This document shows, one piece after another, positions 45,831 to 58,500 of a stretch of 64,000 bases of DNA (position 1 is the first letter of the stretch; the number at the start of each line of letters is the position of its first letter). Source of the DNA: Hevea brasiliensis (lineage: Eukaryota; Streptophyta; Magnoliopsida; Malpighiales; Euphorbiaceae); assembly GCF_030052815.1 (NCBI RefSeq), contig NC_079501.1:94984017-95048016 (forward strand). Direction: 5' to 3'. The translations under genes were made by a program, and so were the position numbers. The notes beneath the pieces are model-generated. The model had not been told where the DNA came from. It saw only the letters and a program-made list of their open reading frames with translations, and searched no databases.

Positions 45831-47441
45831 TGATGCACACATTTTGCATAGTCATTTAGGTCTAATTTCATAATCATTTTATTTGGTTATTAGTCATTTT
45901 TTTAGCTAATTTCATTAGTTAATTAGTTAGTTTTCCATAGTTGTCAATTTTGCACTAATTTGTAATTTTTACTTTGTTTTGTAGGAAAAATGGTGTTTTG
46001 AAGGACTAAAGAGAATTTTGCCATTGAGGAGTGTCTTCTACAGCAAAAAGATGCCAAAAAACAAGTTTTCAAGCTGAAATATGCATTGACCAAACTGTGC
46101 ATAACTTGCCGCATAAGCTATGCAGTTCTGCATAAGGAGGAAGAACACTGTTCCAGAACCAGGAGATAGGTGCATAAGGAGACTGCACAGCTTATGCACA
46201 TTCTCACCTCCCTTATGCAGATTCACGAAATTGTGCATAACCTATGCACCAAGTCATGCAGCTTCGCATAAGTAACCCAGAATCAGCCGAAATGTGCATA
46301 AGGGACTGCATAACTTATGCAGTCCACTTATCGATCCATAAAGAGTTCATTAATGAGTGTGAAGATTCCCTTAATGTATTCCTCCTAGAACATACTATTT
46401 TAGGGCTCCATGTCAGAAAAATGCTATAAATAGTCCCATTTTCTCATTTTAGAGGGGAGAAAAAGGAGCAAAGGAAGAAAGGAGGAGGCTAAGCAGAATT
46501 TGAGGAGTCATTTCACCTTCCACACCATTTTCAACTAAGATTTGCAGATTTCTTTCTTTCTTTACACTTTTCTACATTTCTAGTGTTTAATTACTTACTT
46601 CTTAGCTTAGATTAAAGCTTTATTTCCATTTAAACTCATCATATCTTGTAAGCATTATGGATAGTGAGTAGTTTACTTTTGATTCGGAGTAAGGGTTGTA
46701 ATATTTGAGATATTTTGTGGATTTTGATTGGGTAATCTATATTTTGTGGTCTTAATGAGTTTTATTCATTTCTTGTATGCTTAATGACATGCTTAATGTA
46801 GGATCCCATTGAGTAATGTTCTTAATCCATGGTTGAAGCACAGAAAGGAGAAGGCCTTGTGATAGATAATCGGAAATTGGACTTAATTAACTTAGACCTA
46901 GAAATAGGCTAAGGATTAAGAGGATTCATAGATTAATTAAAGAACTTAATGGGTCTTAATTAATTCTAACTCCACGAAAGTAGGATTAGTTTGATTAAGG
47001 CACTCTTTGTCTCACTCGAAAGGGAATTCAAAGGATTTAAGAATTAATCTCCTTAAAACCCATTAGTATCACAAGATTGGATAACCAATTTAAAATCCCA
47101 AAATAGCTCGAATATGAAATCCGAACTCGGAATCGCCTTTTACCATTGTTAATTTCTAATCGAATTTAATCATTTGCCAATTTAAATATTGCCATATTTG
47201 AACTTGCTTATTTCTATTTGATGCAATTTTAGTTTAATTAATACATTGTTGAATAGAATATTAATTTTGCACATTTAGATTTCACACCCCATTACCCATT
47301 AATTCATCATTTTAATCTCGTAAATACTTCAATTTAGTCAACTTTTATATCGAAAATTCAATCATTAACACAACTCCTCGTGGGATCGATATTTTTCTAT
47401 ACTACTTGTACGACCCGTGCACTTGCGGTTGGGACGCATCA
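45831..47441 (+). repeat. 3' LTR of Athila
   Basis: 1,611 bp, near-identical to 32911-34524; followed by target duplication ACAGT at 47442-47446, after which Tekay RT resumes. Confidence 0.95.
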
Positions 47442-47446
47442 ACAGT

Positions 47447-48290
47447 ACACCGTATATCCTTCACCACTCATCGGTAATGTCAACACAGGGGTTGTAGTTA
47501 GACATTCCTTAAGCTTCTGGAAGCTCTCCTCATAATTATCTATCCAAATGAACAAAACATTCTTCCGCGTTAACTTAGTTAGGGGAGCTGCTATCCTGGA
47601 GAAATTCTACACAAAACGCCTATACTAGCCAGCTAGGCCCAGAAAACTCCACACCTCAGTAATTGTTATAGGCCTAAGCCAATCAGTTACCACCTCAATT
47701 TTCTTGGGATCCACTTGAATGCCTTCACTAGAAACCAAGTTTCCTAAGAATGAGATACTTTCTAGCCAAAATTCACACTTTGAAAATTTAGCATATAGCT
47801 GGTGCTCCCTCAAAGTCTGCAACACCATCCTTAAATGCCACACATGTTCTTCCTCGGTCTGAGAGTATACCAAAATATCATCTATGAATACAATGACAAA
47901 ACGGTCCAGAAATTGCCTGAACACCCTGTTCATCAAGTCCATGAAGGCCGCTGGTGCATTAGTGAGTCCAAAAGACATCACCAAGAACTCATAACATCAT
48001 ATCTTATCCTGAATGTTGTCTTGGACACATCCTCATTCCTGATTCTCAACTGATGGTAGCCTGATCGTAGGTCAATTTTGGAAAAGAATCTAGCCCCTTG
48101 AAGCTGATCAAACAGATCATCGATCCGAGAAAGTGGATACTTATTCTTCACAGTCACCTTGTTCAATTGTCTATAATCAACACATAACCTTAAGGACCCA
48201 TCTTTCTTTCTCAAAAATAAAACAGGAGCGCCCCAGGGTGAAGTGCTCAGACGTATGAAACCCTTGTCCAAAAGCTTCTGTAGCTACACC
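47447..48290 (-). pseudogene. Tekay reverse transcriptase
   Basis: Minus strand. N-terminal part 48271-47978: [55 protein letters not shown]. Then a short deletion shifts the frame near 47985. C-terminal part 47984-47625: [19 protein letters not shown], catalytic [33 protein letters not shown] at about 48282 breaks the link to the preceding frame. Ends at the Athila insertion. Confidence 0.88.
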
Positions 48291-49126
48291 TTTAGCTCTT
48301 TCAATTCTACTGGTGCCATCCTGTAAGGCGGCATTGATATGGGGTTTGTACCCGGCACAGTGTTAATGCAGAACTCTATTTCTCTTTCTGGTGGTAACCC
48401 TGGAAGCTCCTCAGGGAAGACTTCCATAAATTCTCTGACAACAGGAACATTCTCAATGTTAACATCTTCTATAGATGTATCTCTCACCAATGCCAAATAC
48501 CCTTGGCACCAACGCCTCAACATTTTTCTAGCACTAATTACTGACACCAAGTTATATGGAGCCACGCTTCTGTCACTATCAAAGCTAAACTCTTCCACAT
48601 CAGGTATATGAAAGTATACCCTTTTGTTCCTGCAGTCTAAAGCGGCATAATGAGTTGCCAGCCAATCCATTCCCAAAATTACATCGAAATCCATTACTGG
48701 TAGAGGAACCAAGTCTGCAGGGAGGACCCTTCCATCCACTACCACTGGGCTACCTAAAAAAATTATATCCACATCTATGTTGTTACTAAGAGGGGTAGCT
48801 ACAGATAAGGGGCATTCTAAAGTTATAGGGTTCCTACCCAATCTCATGGCAAAAGTAGGGGAGACAAATGAGTGTGTAACACCTGGATCTATCAAAACAG
48901 GAGCCTCATAGAAATAGACTAGAAGAATACCTGCCACAACTGCATTTGAAGCCTGAGCATCCTGGTGGGTCAAAGTGAAAACCTGAGCCTGACCCCTACC
49001 TTGCATTGCAGATCCCTGAAGTTGACTTCTACCTCTTGACCTGCCTCTAAATCCATGTCCTCCTTGTCCTTGGCCCTGTTGGCCACTGAACTGACTGCCT
49101 GCCATGCTAAAAGCACCAGGATACAA
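48284..49126 (-). pseudogene. pro: Tekay protease region
   Basis: Minus strand open frame of 280 codons. Gly/Gln/Arg-rich start (GQQGQGQGGHGFRGRSRGRS), then the retropepsin: VLIDPGVTHSFVSPTFAMRL (active-site Asp in D-P-G), LVPLPVMDFDVILGMDWLA. The tail EVFPEELPGLPPEREIEF is the usual lead-in to Tekay RT. Ends at the TAG that separates it from RT. Confidence 0.85.
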
Positions 49127-49199
49127 TTGATGAGGAACATTCGCAACAGAACCCTATGACCCCATCAGTGGCTCACTGAACACGAGACATTCTCTAGCA

Positions 49200-50302
49200 A
49201 AGTGACCCTACTAGCCACTTCGGAAACATACTCCTGAACCCATCATACAAGGTCCTAAATGTCCTCTTCTACACTGCGTGCAAGGTGCTAAGAAGGATCC
49301 TAAACCAGACCCAGAACTGCTATAACCCGAACTATGACCACTTTTGGATCCGTACCCTGGTTTGAATCCTCGAGATCTGTGTTTAAAACCACCCTTCTTG
49401 TTGTTTATACTCCTTCCTCTATAATGACTTTAGCTTCCAATATCCGTGGTACCCATGTAGGGAATACCTGAAGAACCCTCTGCTCTATTCTACTTTGCCT
49501 TTCCTCTGTTATCTCCTGTATAGCTAATTTCAATCTGTCGGGCTCGATCAACTACCATATCAAAGGACTGATCATACATCATGGTCAGATTTGTATACTT
49601 CCTGTCTAGCCCCTTTAGGAACTTCTTTACCTTCACACTTTCTGTAGCCACTGCTGCGGGGGCATACCTACTCAATTCCAAAAATTCTGTAGCATATTTA
49701 TCTATGGATCTGCCATTATGCCTTAAGGCCTCAAAGACCCACTGTTTTTGATCTCTAAAGCTTTCTGGCACAAACCTGTTGACGAACAGTTCCACAAATT
49801 GGTTCCAAGACAATCCCTCAATGTGAGGTAGTACATAGTCTATCATCCACTGCCTTGGCACTGGTCCCAATACATGTTGTACACACTCTATCAATCTCCT
49901 GTCAATCAACTGTAGTTCCACTCCTGCTTGTTTGTAGGAGTCCAAAAATCAGTAAGCATCATCAGTTACATCATAGATACTAGGCACCAACTTCTTAAAA
50001 TTAATTATCTGTTTGTAAGGTTCCCCTCTTGGTGCAGTGGGCTGCTACTGTTGTGGAGGGTGGACCATAAATTGTGCTATAATATCGATGGTTCTCTGCA
50101 ATCCAGCTAGGATAGCTGCCATTGGGTCCATAGGACCTTGGGCCACAAAAGACTGTTCCTGTACTGGTGGCAGCTGATCTTCTACTTGAGCAGCTCTAGG
50201 TCTCCTACCCCGCCTCCTCGGGACAGGCGCCTCATCCTATGCTGACACCTCGTCTGACACATCCTATTCTGGTGCAGTGGCAGCTCTTCTACTTCTACGC
50301 AT
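49200..50302 (-). pseudogene. gag: Tekay gag
   Basis: Minus strand ATG at 50302 (MRRSRR..., the usual chromovirus gag start), interrupted by several TAG/TGA stops before 49945. The open part 49945-49490 holds the Retrotrans_gag domain (WNQFVELFVNRFVPESFRDQ, IDKYATEFLELSRYAP). A Gly/Ser-rich tail and a knuckle-like CTQCRRGHLGPC (near 49280) follow out of frame. Confidence 0.85.
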
Positions 50303-50516
50303 TTTCCTGAAATTCAATAGCATTAGCCCACAAAAATTCAAAATGGCATATTACACAGCTCTATAGACTCATATTTATACACAATTATATAAAAGCAAAA
50401 ACTAGAAGCAAAGATGACAATGCAAGGACGAATGGGGACCCTATTCTCCGCAGGTGACTCCTATTAGACTCTTCCCATAACTTTAGACATATACTTCCTA
50501 TGAATCTAGAGCCTAA

Positions 50517-50528
50517 GCTCTGATACCA
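50517..50528 (-). other. Tekay primer binding site, tRNA-iMet type
   Basis: Minus strand TGGTATCAGAGC, four bases after the 5' LTR end; complementary to the 3' end of initiator tRNA-Met. Confidence 0.88.
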
Positions 50529-50532
50529 CATT

Positions 50533-53500
50533 TGTCACGACCAAACCTATGGGCCGAATCGGCACTAGGACCTGGGCCAGCTTAAAGCCCCTGAGGCCCA
50601 TAGTAAGCCTAACATTCCTCAACCCAATCCTAAGGCCCATTTGGGCCCAATTTCAAGAATTCAATTGGATAGAGTCCGGTCATAAAATGGACCATTCAAC
50701 GGGGAGTTTTTGACTCGCCTGACTTGTAAACACAATATATAATAAATTGGGGAGCTCAGCTCACCTTCCACATACTCATAATATCATAAAGTCTAATGGG
50801 AGCTCAGCTCCCTCATCCAATCTAGTCATGCATGCAATTAATATTCTTACAAATTCAATACAATATTATATTACATATTCAAATTAATTAAAATACTCCT
50901 AACACATGCAGAGTCTAAAATTTAACTCAATTATACAAAATACATTAGTTATTACTAATTGACCTGCGAAGAAGAAAAGCAGGTTAGTCATAACAAGTAA
51001 TCCATCTGTAGCCTGGAAAAATAAGATGAACAAGAGTGAGCGTTCGACTTAGAGTAGGGATGGCAACGGGTCAGGTTTTTGCGGGTACCCAATCTGACCA
51101 AACCCTAATAGGACGGGTTTGGGTAGTATATAATCGGGTTTGGGACGGGTTCGGATTTGAAATTTAATACCCGTGATGGGTTCGGGTCAGGTTCAGGTTT
51201 TATATATTGGGTATCCATTACCCAAACCCGTTTATATAAATATTTAATTAAATATAAAATATATGTTTTTTTTTAATAATATTTATAAATTTTTATAAAT
51301 TTTATTTTATATAAAATAAAATTGAAATACTTTTTGAAATTATTAAATTTTTAAAATATAAATTATTAATAAAAATAATTTTTTATATAGATTATTAATT
51401 AAATATATAAAATTAAACGGGTTTGAGTATTTTTCGGGTAATAACAATCGTGTTTGGGACGGGTTCGAGTAGTTGAGAATAAATTTTAATCGAGTTTGGG
51501 ACAGGTTCGGGTTTTGAGAATATTAATCGAGTTCGAGTTCGGGTAGGGTAATTTTCGCAGGTACCCTACCTGTTGCCATCTCTAACTCAGAGAGTAAAAT
51601 ACTAATTTTAACCACAATTTCTATAGCTATCTAAAGCTAATGCATCCTAAGGTATGGAATGCAATATCATCAGAAATTTCATATAAATCACATCATCACA
51701 GTAAAAAGGCAATTTGGAGCACTCACACACCCAATACTGTTCAAACAGTACATATATGGGAGCTGATCCCCTACACAGCTCTTTTAATCCAACCTCTGCC
51801 AGCGAGTGTCTCTCAAGCCGGACTTTCGCTTAATAAACCAAATGCGGGGGCCAGCGAGTGTCTCTCAAGCCGTGCCTACCTCGACTTATCTATAAAGGAT
51901 CGGGTCCCAGTGAGTGTCTCTCAAGCCGTGTCTACTTGTCCTATCAATATCCGATACCACACACCATCATGCGCCAACACACGTATACTGCTCCAAATTA
52001 CCACAAACACATCCATGGCACTTCATTAATTAAGAATGCAATATAAAACGTGCCTAGTGTTTAATTACATAAATACATATATATAAGTGATGCATGGGCA
52101 TGCCTGAACATATAATAATATTGAAATTATAATTAAAATTAATATTTTACTCACAAACTTAAACCCAGGTCACTGCAGCGGTTGGGTGGAGGAGAAAGGC
52201 TGTTCTGGTTCACCTGACAAATTTTATTATAATTATTTAATATATTTTACTCAATACAAGCTTGGAAAAGACGAAAGACACCCTAAGTCATGCCGAAAAT
52301 CCGGCAGGGTCTCCCCTATACCTAGGACCTATCCAACTTGCAAAAGGGTTCAAAATGCACTTCTATATCCACAAGTCACACATCCACAACTCAATCACGT
52401 CACATGGCCTCTCCTGGGCCCACTCAGACAGTTAAAAATCATAATTTGAAAAATTATAATTTAGTCCATACAATTACCCCTTTTGTAAAAACTATCCATT
52501 TGAGCTCCAAAAATACTAAAATTTTTCCCCGCGGTCCTTAGCAATATTATAGAGCTAACGCAAAAGGAATTATATTTTTCTAACCTATCATGAATATTTT
52601 ATAGATTTTTAATCAAAATCAGGCACTAGATAATTAAGAAAAATGATGGCTCGGGTTTACCTATGTCAATTTCGACCCTGGAGATGCATTTGAGACGTCT
52701 GAAAATGGTGGCGTAGCCTATACTCTCAGCCTGGTTCTGAAGCTTTTCCAGTAGTCTATCTACCTAACCCGAAATTGCAGACCCGAACAATTGTCGAATT
52801 TCGCGAATTGAATGTACCTACTCGAAGCCCATAACACAGGGGTTAGTATATAATTTTTACAAAAATTTCTAAACTCATTTAATGCTCGAAAAAATACTGC
52901 GAAGTCTTGCGGGGCTCACCAAAACATGGTATCGAAAAAATTTGAAATGGGTATTGCAGCGAAGCTCTTGACGAGTGGAGCACGGCGCATGGGGGAGCTT
53001 TTGGGCCTTTTTCCGGTGGCCTAGAGCATCGGCCGGCGAGGAGTCTTTGGAGTTGCGCTTGCATTGTGGAAGGCTGGGCGCGATGGGGCGGCGAGAGGAG
53101 AGAGAAAATGAGAGAGAGAGGTAGAGTGTCGGGGACGTGCGGAAGAGGAAGAAGAAAAGGAAAAAGAGTCGGTCCAATTCTATCGGTCCTATTCGGCTGG
53201 TTCGATTCAAGATACCCAAAATTGAATTTTCACTCTGCCCTGGGACAAAAAACGAGGCCTAAAAATTCTGAAAAAATTTCATAAAAGTTAGAAAAATTTC
53301 TAGAGTCTAAATATATTTTTATTTTTGCCATTTGGTCTTTAAAAAAATTTTTAAAAATCATCAAAGTTTTATATTTTCAGAAAATCAAACCCGATTTCAA
53401 AAATTTGAAAAAATTTCAAATAATTTTTCCCAAAATTTAAATAAAATAAATATTAATATCTACCCATAAAATAATTAATTTAAAAATTAGGGGTGTTACA
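50533..53500 (-). repeat. 5' LTR of the Tekay element (with MITE insertion)
   Basis: 2,968 bp; on the minus strand starts TGTAACACCCC and ends GGTCGTGACA. About 540 bp longer than the other LTR because of the MITE at 51055-51584, and lacking part of the purine-rich region near 53000. Confidence 0.92.
51055..51584. mobile_element. hAT-like MITE in the Tekay LTR
   Basis: 530 bp with inverted ends TAGGGATGGCAACGGGT and ACCTGTTGCCATCTCTA, flanked by 8-bp duplications ACTTAGAG (51047-51054) and ACTCAGAG (51585-51592). Inside are repeated GGGTTTGGG/ACCCG-type GGGT motifs around an AT-rich core and no ORF. The other Tekay LTR lacks it. The 8-bp duplication and ends fit non-autonomous hAT elements. 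Confidence 0.8.
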
Positions 53501-53505
53501 TATTT

Positions 53506-55542
53506 TTTAACATTTTATTTTAATTATATATGATTTATGTGTTGAAAAACTTGTTGATTTGCTTGTTTGATCTCCATGATTAATTGGTCTATTTGATATT
53601 TGAATCCAATTGTTATCTTTTTAAAACTGTGTGAATATCATCCCCTCTTATACCTTAAAAATACTTTTGTTTTTTAAGAGTGTGGCTTAGCTAATAAGCA
53701 GGTCAAAGCCGATTTGTTTGTTTAAAACATTTTTAGAGCTTATAATCTAAAAAAAAAAAAATGAGAGATCTAACTTTTTATTTTGGTGCTTATAAATTGG
53801 GTATTTGTAAGTTAATTTGATTAAATATTTTATTGTGTTACCCTTATTTAAATTTATAATTTCATTATGGCCCTGTTCAATAATAGCTTTTAAATTAATT
53901 TTTTGTATTTTGACTCAAATTACAAAACTGTTTCTTTTATTTATGCTATTCGGTAGTATAATATTTATATTAGTGTTTAGATATTGATAGAGTAATTTAT
54001 GGAACATTACTCCTCTTAATTTTTAAATGTTGATGGAGTGTTTTGACTATTAAAAAAAGTATCACTATTTTTACATTTAACTATTAATTTATGATTATTT
54101 TAATTGACACTTTTGCTTTAAACAGCTAACTACTAATAATTAACAGCTATTAAAATAGCTGACAACTATTAGAACAATTAATATTGTTGAACATACCATA
54201 TACATCCTTATTGCATTTATTCTTATATTGATATTAAAAAATTTATTTTCCTGCTATAATTTAAATAAATTATTTACATTAATTTTAATGAATTTAAAAA
54301 TTATTTTTTATTAAATTTAATAAAATATTGGTCTATAAAATATTTGTTTATTTAATTTAAAATTAAATTATATTTTAATATTATTGAAATATATTTTGAT
54401 ATAAAATATAATTTGATAATATTATAATAAAATATCCAATTAATATACTTTATTATTTGAGAAAATTATTTAATATTTTTTTAGTTATTTTAATAATAAA
54501 TATATTTATAAGTAATTTTTTTTATTATGAAACGTGTCAACTATTTATTATCCGCTTATAAATGCTTTAATTAAATACGTAATTATTTAAAATTTCAAAT
54601 AGTTATAAGTTCAAATTAATTTAAAAGTACTTAGCCAAACACCCTCCTAATTTAAAATAAAATATATTTTGCAATTTTGTTAATGTAATTATTTCAATAA
54701 TAGATGTATCATGTATGTATCATTAAATTTTAAAATATCCATTATTAATAAAATTATATAAAATTAAATGATTTTGAATAGCACTTTAGAATAATTTAAA
54801 ATAAATTTTAATTAAATTTAAAAAATATTTAAATATTAAAATTATTAATTAGATTTGAAATATCATAAGGTGTATATATAGTGGAAAAGGTGAGCATCTC
54901 ACCTAATTTCTGAAAGGTTATGCATAATTTGAGGACGTAGTTGAAAAAAGGACAAAGTATAATAAGATAAGATTCGATTATTCAATTCTATTAATTAATT
55001 ACAATTATAATTAATGCAATTCAGATGCATCTTTGTTTGGTTTCTTTTGGGTTGAAAAGTCAGAAAGACAAAACACTCTTTGTTTCTTTTGTTTCTGTCC
55101 AATTGATTTTGCGTTATTCTTCTAGTCAGACCTGGCCGTTGGTTTGGTCTGGACCACGGTTTTGAAAAACAAACCTACCCAATCAGTTGAATTGTAAAAA
55201 TTTTAAATCAATTCATCAAACGTTTTGATTTATCTTCAAAACTCGCATATCACTAAAACCAAGAAAAATCCAGTAGACTGACCGAATACCCATCGATCTG
55301 TTGCAGATTTAACGAGTCAGGTAGGTCTTCATTATTGTTTTTCAATTCAGCTAATTTAATCAAAATAACATCGTTTTGTTATTTCTAAAGGCCCAAAAAA
55401 AGTAGTTTAATTGCCAACCCTTTTATTCTTTTATTTTTAAGCTATTATTATGTTATGGTGACTTATTTTGAACATAGTTTATATGGATAATTATGTTATA
55501 TTTATTTTTTTTGTGGATATTTATATTGAATATGGTGATTTA
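53506..55542. other. AT-rich intergenic spacer
   Basis: No gene seen. About 54880-54990 is a diverged copy of 28078-28190 from the peroxidase 3' flank. A block at 53873-54652 starts GGCCCTGTTCAATAATAG and ends AGCCAAACACCCTCC, roughly inverted, and may be a degenerate MITE. Confidence 0.55.
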
Positions 55543-58500
55543 TGTCACACCCTACTCCTCATAAGATGTAACATGATCCCATAGTATATCTAATAAATTA
55601 CCGTACTTCGCCTACCGATAACCCATTAAATAAACTACAAGGGATTTTAAAACCATTTACGATTATTTTTATAGTGATCGGAATGTTGGATATTTATTAA
55701 AAAGCGTTTAATTGAAATTTTGGTCGTAGATCAAATCCTCGCTTAAAATCTGGCGTTACGAACATTTTTCAGAATTTTGGCAGAGTGCTGGTTGTATTTT
55801 GAGAAAACAGTTCTTCAAAACCTGAAAAGAAAAGCACTCCCAATATGTTTTCTCAACCATAACTCCAATAAAATCCATTTCACCTCCCAATTCAATCCCA
55901 TACAAGAAGCTCAATTCGCAATCAAACGCAATTTGATTTAAAACAACACTGAACCATCTCATTTCAATCTTACAAATTTTTAATGTAAAGGAAATAAGTT
56001 ATCATTCACAAAATACAAGAATTTAAATATTTACATTCATTGAAGTACTAAAATTAGTATAACAAAACTTTATAAGTAATTAAAATCTCAAACTAATATT
56101 ACAGTAATTTGCATTTGATTACATTCCAAAATAATATTACAAAAGTATTTATGCAACTGCTCAAATGAAATTACATACATATAATTACATGATTACATCA
56201 GAATCTAATGTACAAGGGTATACCTATAATATACCCGAAGCCAGTCCCTATGTGTCTTCAAGATGCAGCTTCAAGTGATCTCACTCAACTGCTCTATCCT
56301 TACTTCCACCTATGACAGCATACAAAGTTATTCTTTGAGTGGTGAACTTCGATTAGTACACAATTATAATTTAAAATATAATATAATATACATTGACAAA
56401 ATTATAACAAGAATTTGGAAATCCTTAAATTCGTCAAAATTCCAAAAATCAAAATAAACGCTGCCAATAAGATAAATCATTTGTTCAAATGACCTTGATC
56501 AATAATCACAATTTATCAAATCATAAATAGACATTTAAAATAATCCCATCCATTTATGAAAATAAAGGGTAAATTTCACTAAAATCAATTATGCACAAAT
56601 CTCATTTTAAAAACACCATTGTTCATTTTTCCAAAAACCATTCTTAATCTTACTAACTTTATGCAGGACTAATCCGTAAGGGCCAATCTTCAAAGTGATT
56701 CTCACTCCTTATGGTCGGGGAGATCGAATCGTGCACATTACATCCATAACAAATTACTTCCGAAAAGGGCCAAGTTTAACTTAGATCTAACCTCTGATAA
56801 GAGGAAGATCTAAGCATGTGCACGTACCATGGTAATCAAAACAAAGCTAAATTCAGTATCTCCTCAACAAATGAGGGACGGGTAATAACATATCGAGCAT
56901 TTGTAGTGAGATATAAAACAACATCACAATTCAAAGCATAATTTTTCCTTTTTCCACATAAATCATTTTCCAATCAAACTTTTTCCAAAGCAAATTTTAT
57001 TCGATCTATAAGAAAAATAAAATCATAACTTATCCATTTCCCAAAACTAAAGTCATTCATATTGTAACACATTTCAATAATTGTTGGAATAAAATAAATT
57101 CAATAATTGATAAACATAATACATAAAGAAAATAAAATCATTTAAGCAAATGAAATATGCAAAATCTTATAAATTGAAGACTAGTTGTGCACAAACCTCT
57201 TTGTTGACTTAGTTTACTCCAATTTTCGTTTTTCTTTCGAAGATCCCTTTCCAACTGAAACACATAAATTTAAAATGCTTCAGTATCCCTTCTCAAATCA
57301 TTTTTTTATAACTAATTCCAATAATTCATTTTTATAGACTTATCCTACCCATTACGATTTATAAATTCGGGTCTTCTACATTTTTGTTTATAGTGGCACT
57401 ATTTATTACACCATTCAAGTCAAAATGTTGATTTTTTTTTATATTAAATAGGTTTATTAACTCTAATTGCACCCACATACCATATTTTGGGTGTCAAATT
57501 TGTTAGCATTGATTGTCATTCCAAATTCAAAGCTTCCTAAGAGAAATTGTAAATTTTCAGTTTTGGATCACTATTTTCTACTATTCAATTAGTCTGGTTA
57601 TTGTAGGAATTTGGCTAAGTACCCTTCATCAAAGTTGTTCCTTATTGTCTTAGATTTAATTCCCTTTTTTAATCACTCCATTTGGAGTTTTGTAGCCCAA
57701 GTTATGCCTATTTTTCTAAGACTGGCCGGATTGGTAACAACCCAGAAATTTTGGGAAATTTCTGATTCTGGCAGTTTTGGTAACCCCAAATTGACTTGGT
57801 TATGGACAGAATTTGGGTTTGTGTTCTTCATAAAAGTTGTAGTACTATGTCAAAGCTTTCTAATGGTTCAAAAATCATATCATTTGGACCTACCTAGACC
57901 AAGTTATGGCCAAATGAACAAATACTGTTCATTTGGTCATTTTTGTACAATGGCAGTGTGCCAATTCCCTGTTTGACCTAATTGTTCACTAACTTAAAGT
58001 CATTTACAGGCCAAGGTTGCTACATGAAAATTGAGGCATTATGTGTCTAATTTCATCTCCAATTGGCCTCACACCAATTGGAGTGGCAGAATTACAGTTT
58101 TGATCCTTGGAGTTGACCAAGGTCTGGCTGTCCAGAATTGGATCCTTACCAATCTGAATTCAAGGTCATTCCTCACCATTCTAACACACCCTAATTGGCC
58201 CCAATTGACCATCTTGAGTCTCAATTAGGTCAATTTGCCTCAATCTCAAAAATCTCCAATATCTTTTTCAATTCCTCATTAGCCAAGAACCCTAATTTCC
58301 TAAATTCCTCAATTCTTGCAATTAAGGTGTTCTAATAATCTCTACATGCTTAATCAAGCTTACATACATAATTAATTGAACTAAAACACTTCAACATCTC
58401 CTAACCCCATGGCTGCCAAATTTTCACTTCCATTATTCAAGCATGGTTTTCTTTATTTCTAATGAAATTTCATCACATTTAAACTTAAATCCATGAATTT

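Larger units (their letters stand above)
32911..47441 (+). mobile_element. Athila-type Ty3/gypsy retrotransposon inserted in Tekay
   Basis: 14,531 bp bounded by ACAGT duplications (32906-32910 and 47442-47446). LTRs 32911-34524 and 45831-47441 both begin TGATGCACAC and end GACGCATCA. The primer site matches tRNA-Asp, as in Athila. gag, protease, RT, RNase H and integrase are followed by a long spacer, an ATHILA-family ORF in the position of an envelope-like gene and a 2-kb tail. LTRs are almost identical, so insertion was recent, yet every gene has frame breaks. Confidence 0.95.
28353..53500 (-). mobile_element. Tekay-type chromovirus (Ty3/gypsy), minus strand, split by Athila
   Basis: Bounded by TATTT duplications (28348-28352 and 53501-53505). 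On the minus strand: 5' LTR (53500-50533), tRNA-iMet primer site (50528-50517), gag, protease, RT, then the Athila insertion, RNase H, integrase, chromodomain remnant, polypurine tract, 3' LTR (30999-28353). Without the Athila and MITE insertions the element is about 10 kb. Its LTRs differ at roughly one base in ten and all frames are broken, so it is old. Confidence 0.92.

Noticed and set aside
53873..54652. Possible hAT-type MITE (GGCCCTGTTCAA ... AGCCAAACACCCTCC)
   Set aside because: Ends only loosely inverted, no convincing 8-bp duplication; left as a note in the spacer entry.
57611..58228. Open frames of 121 and 65 codons in the solo LTR
   Set aside because: No domain, no conserved pattern, and located in an LTR.
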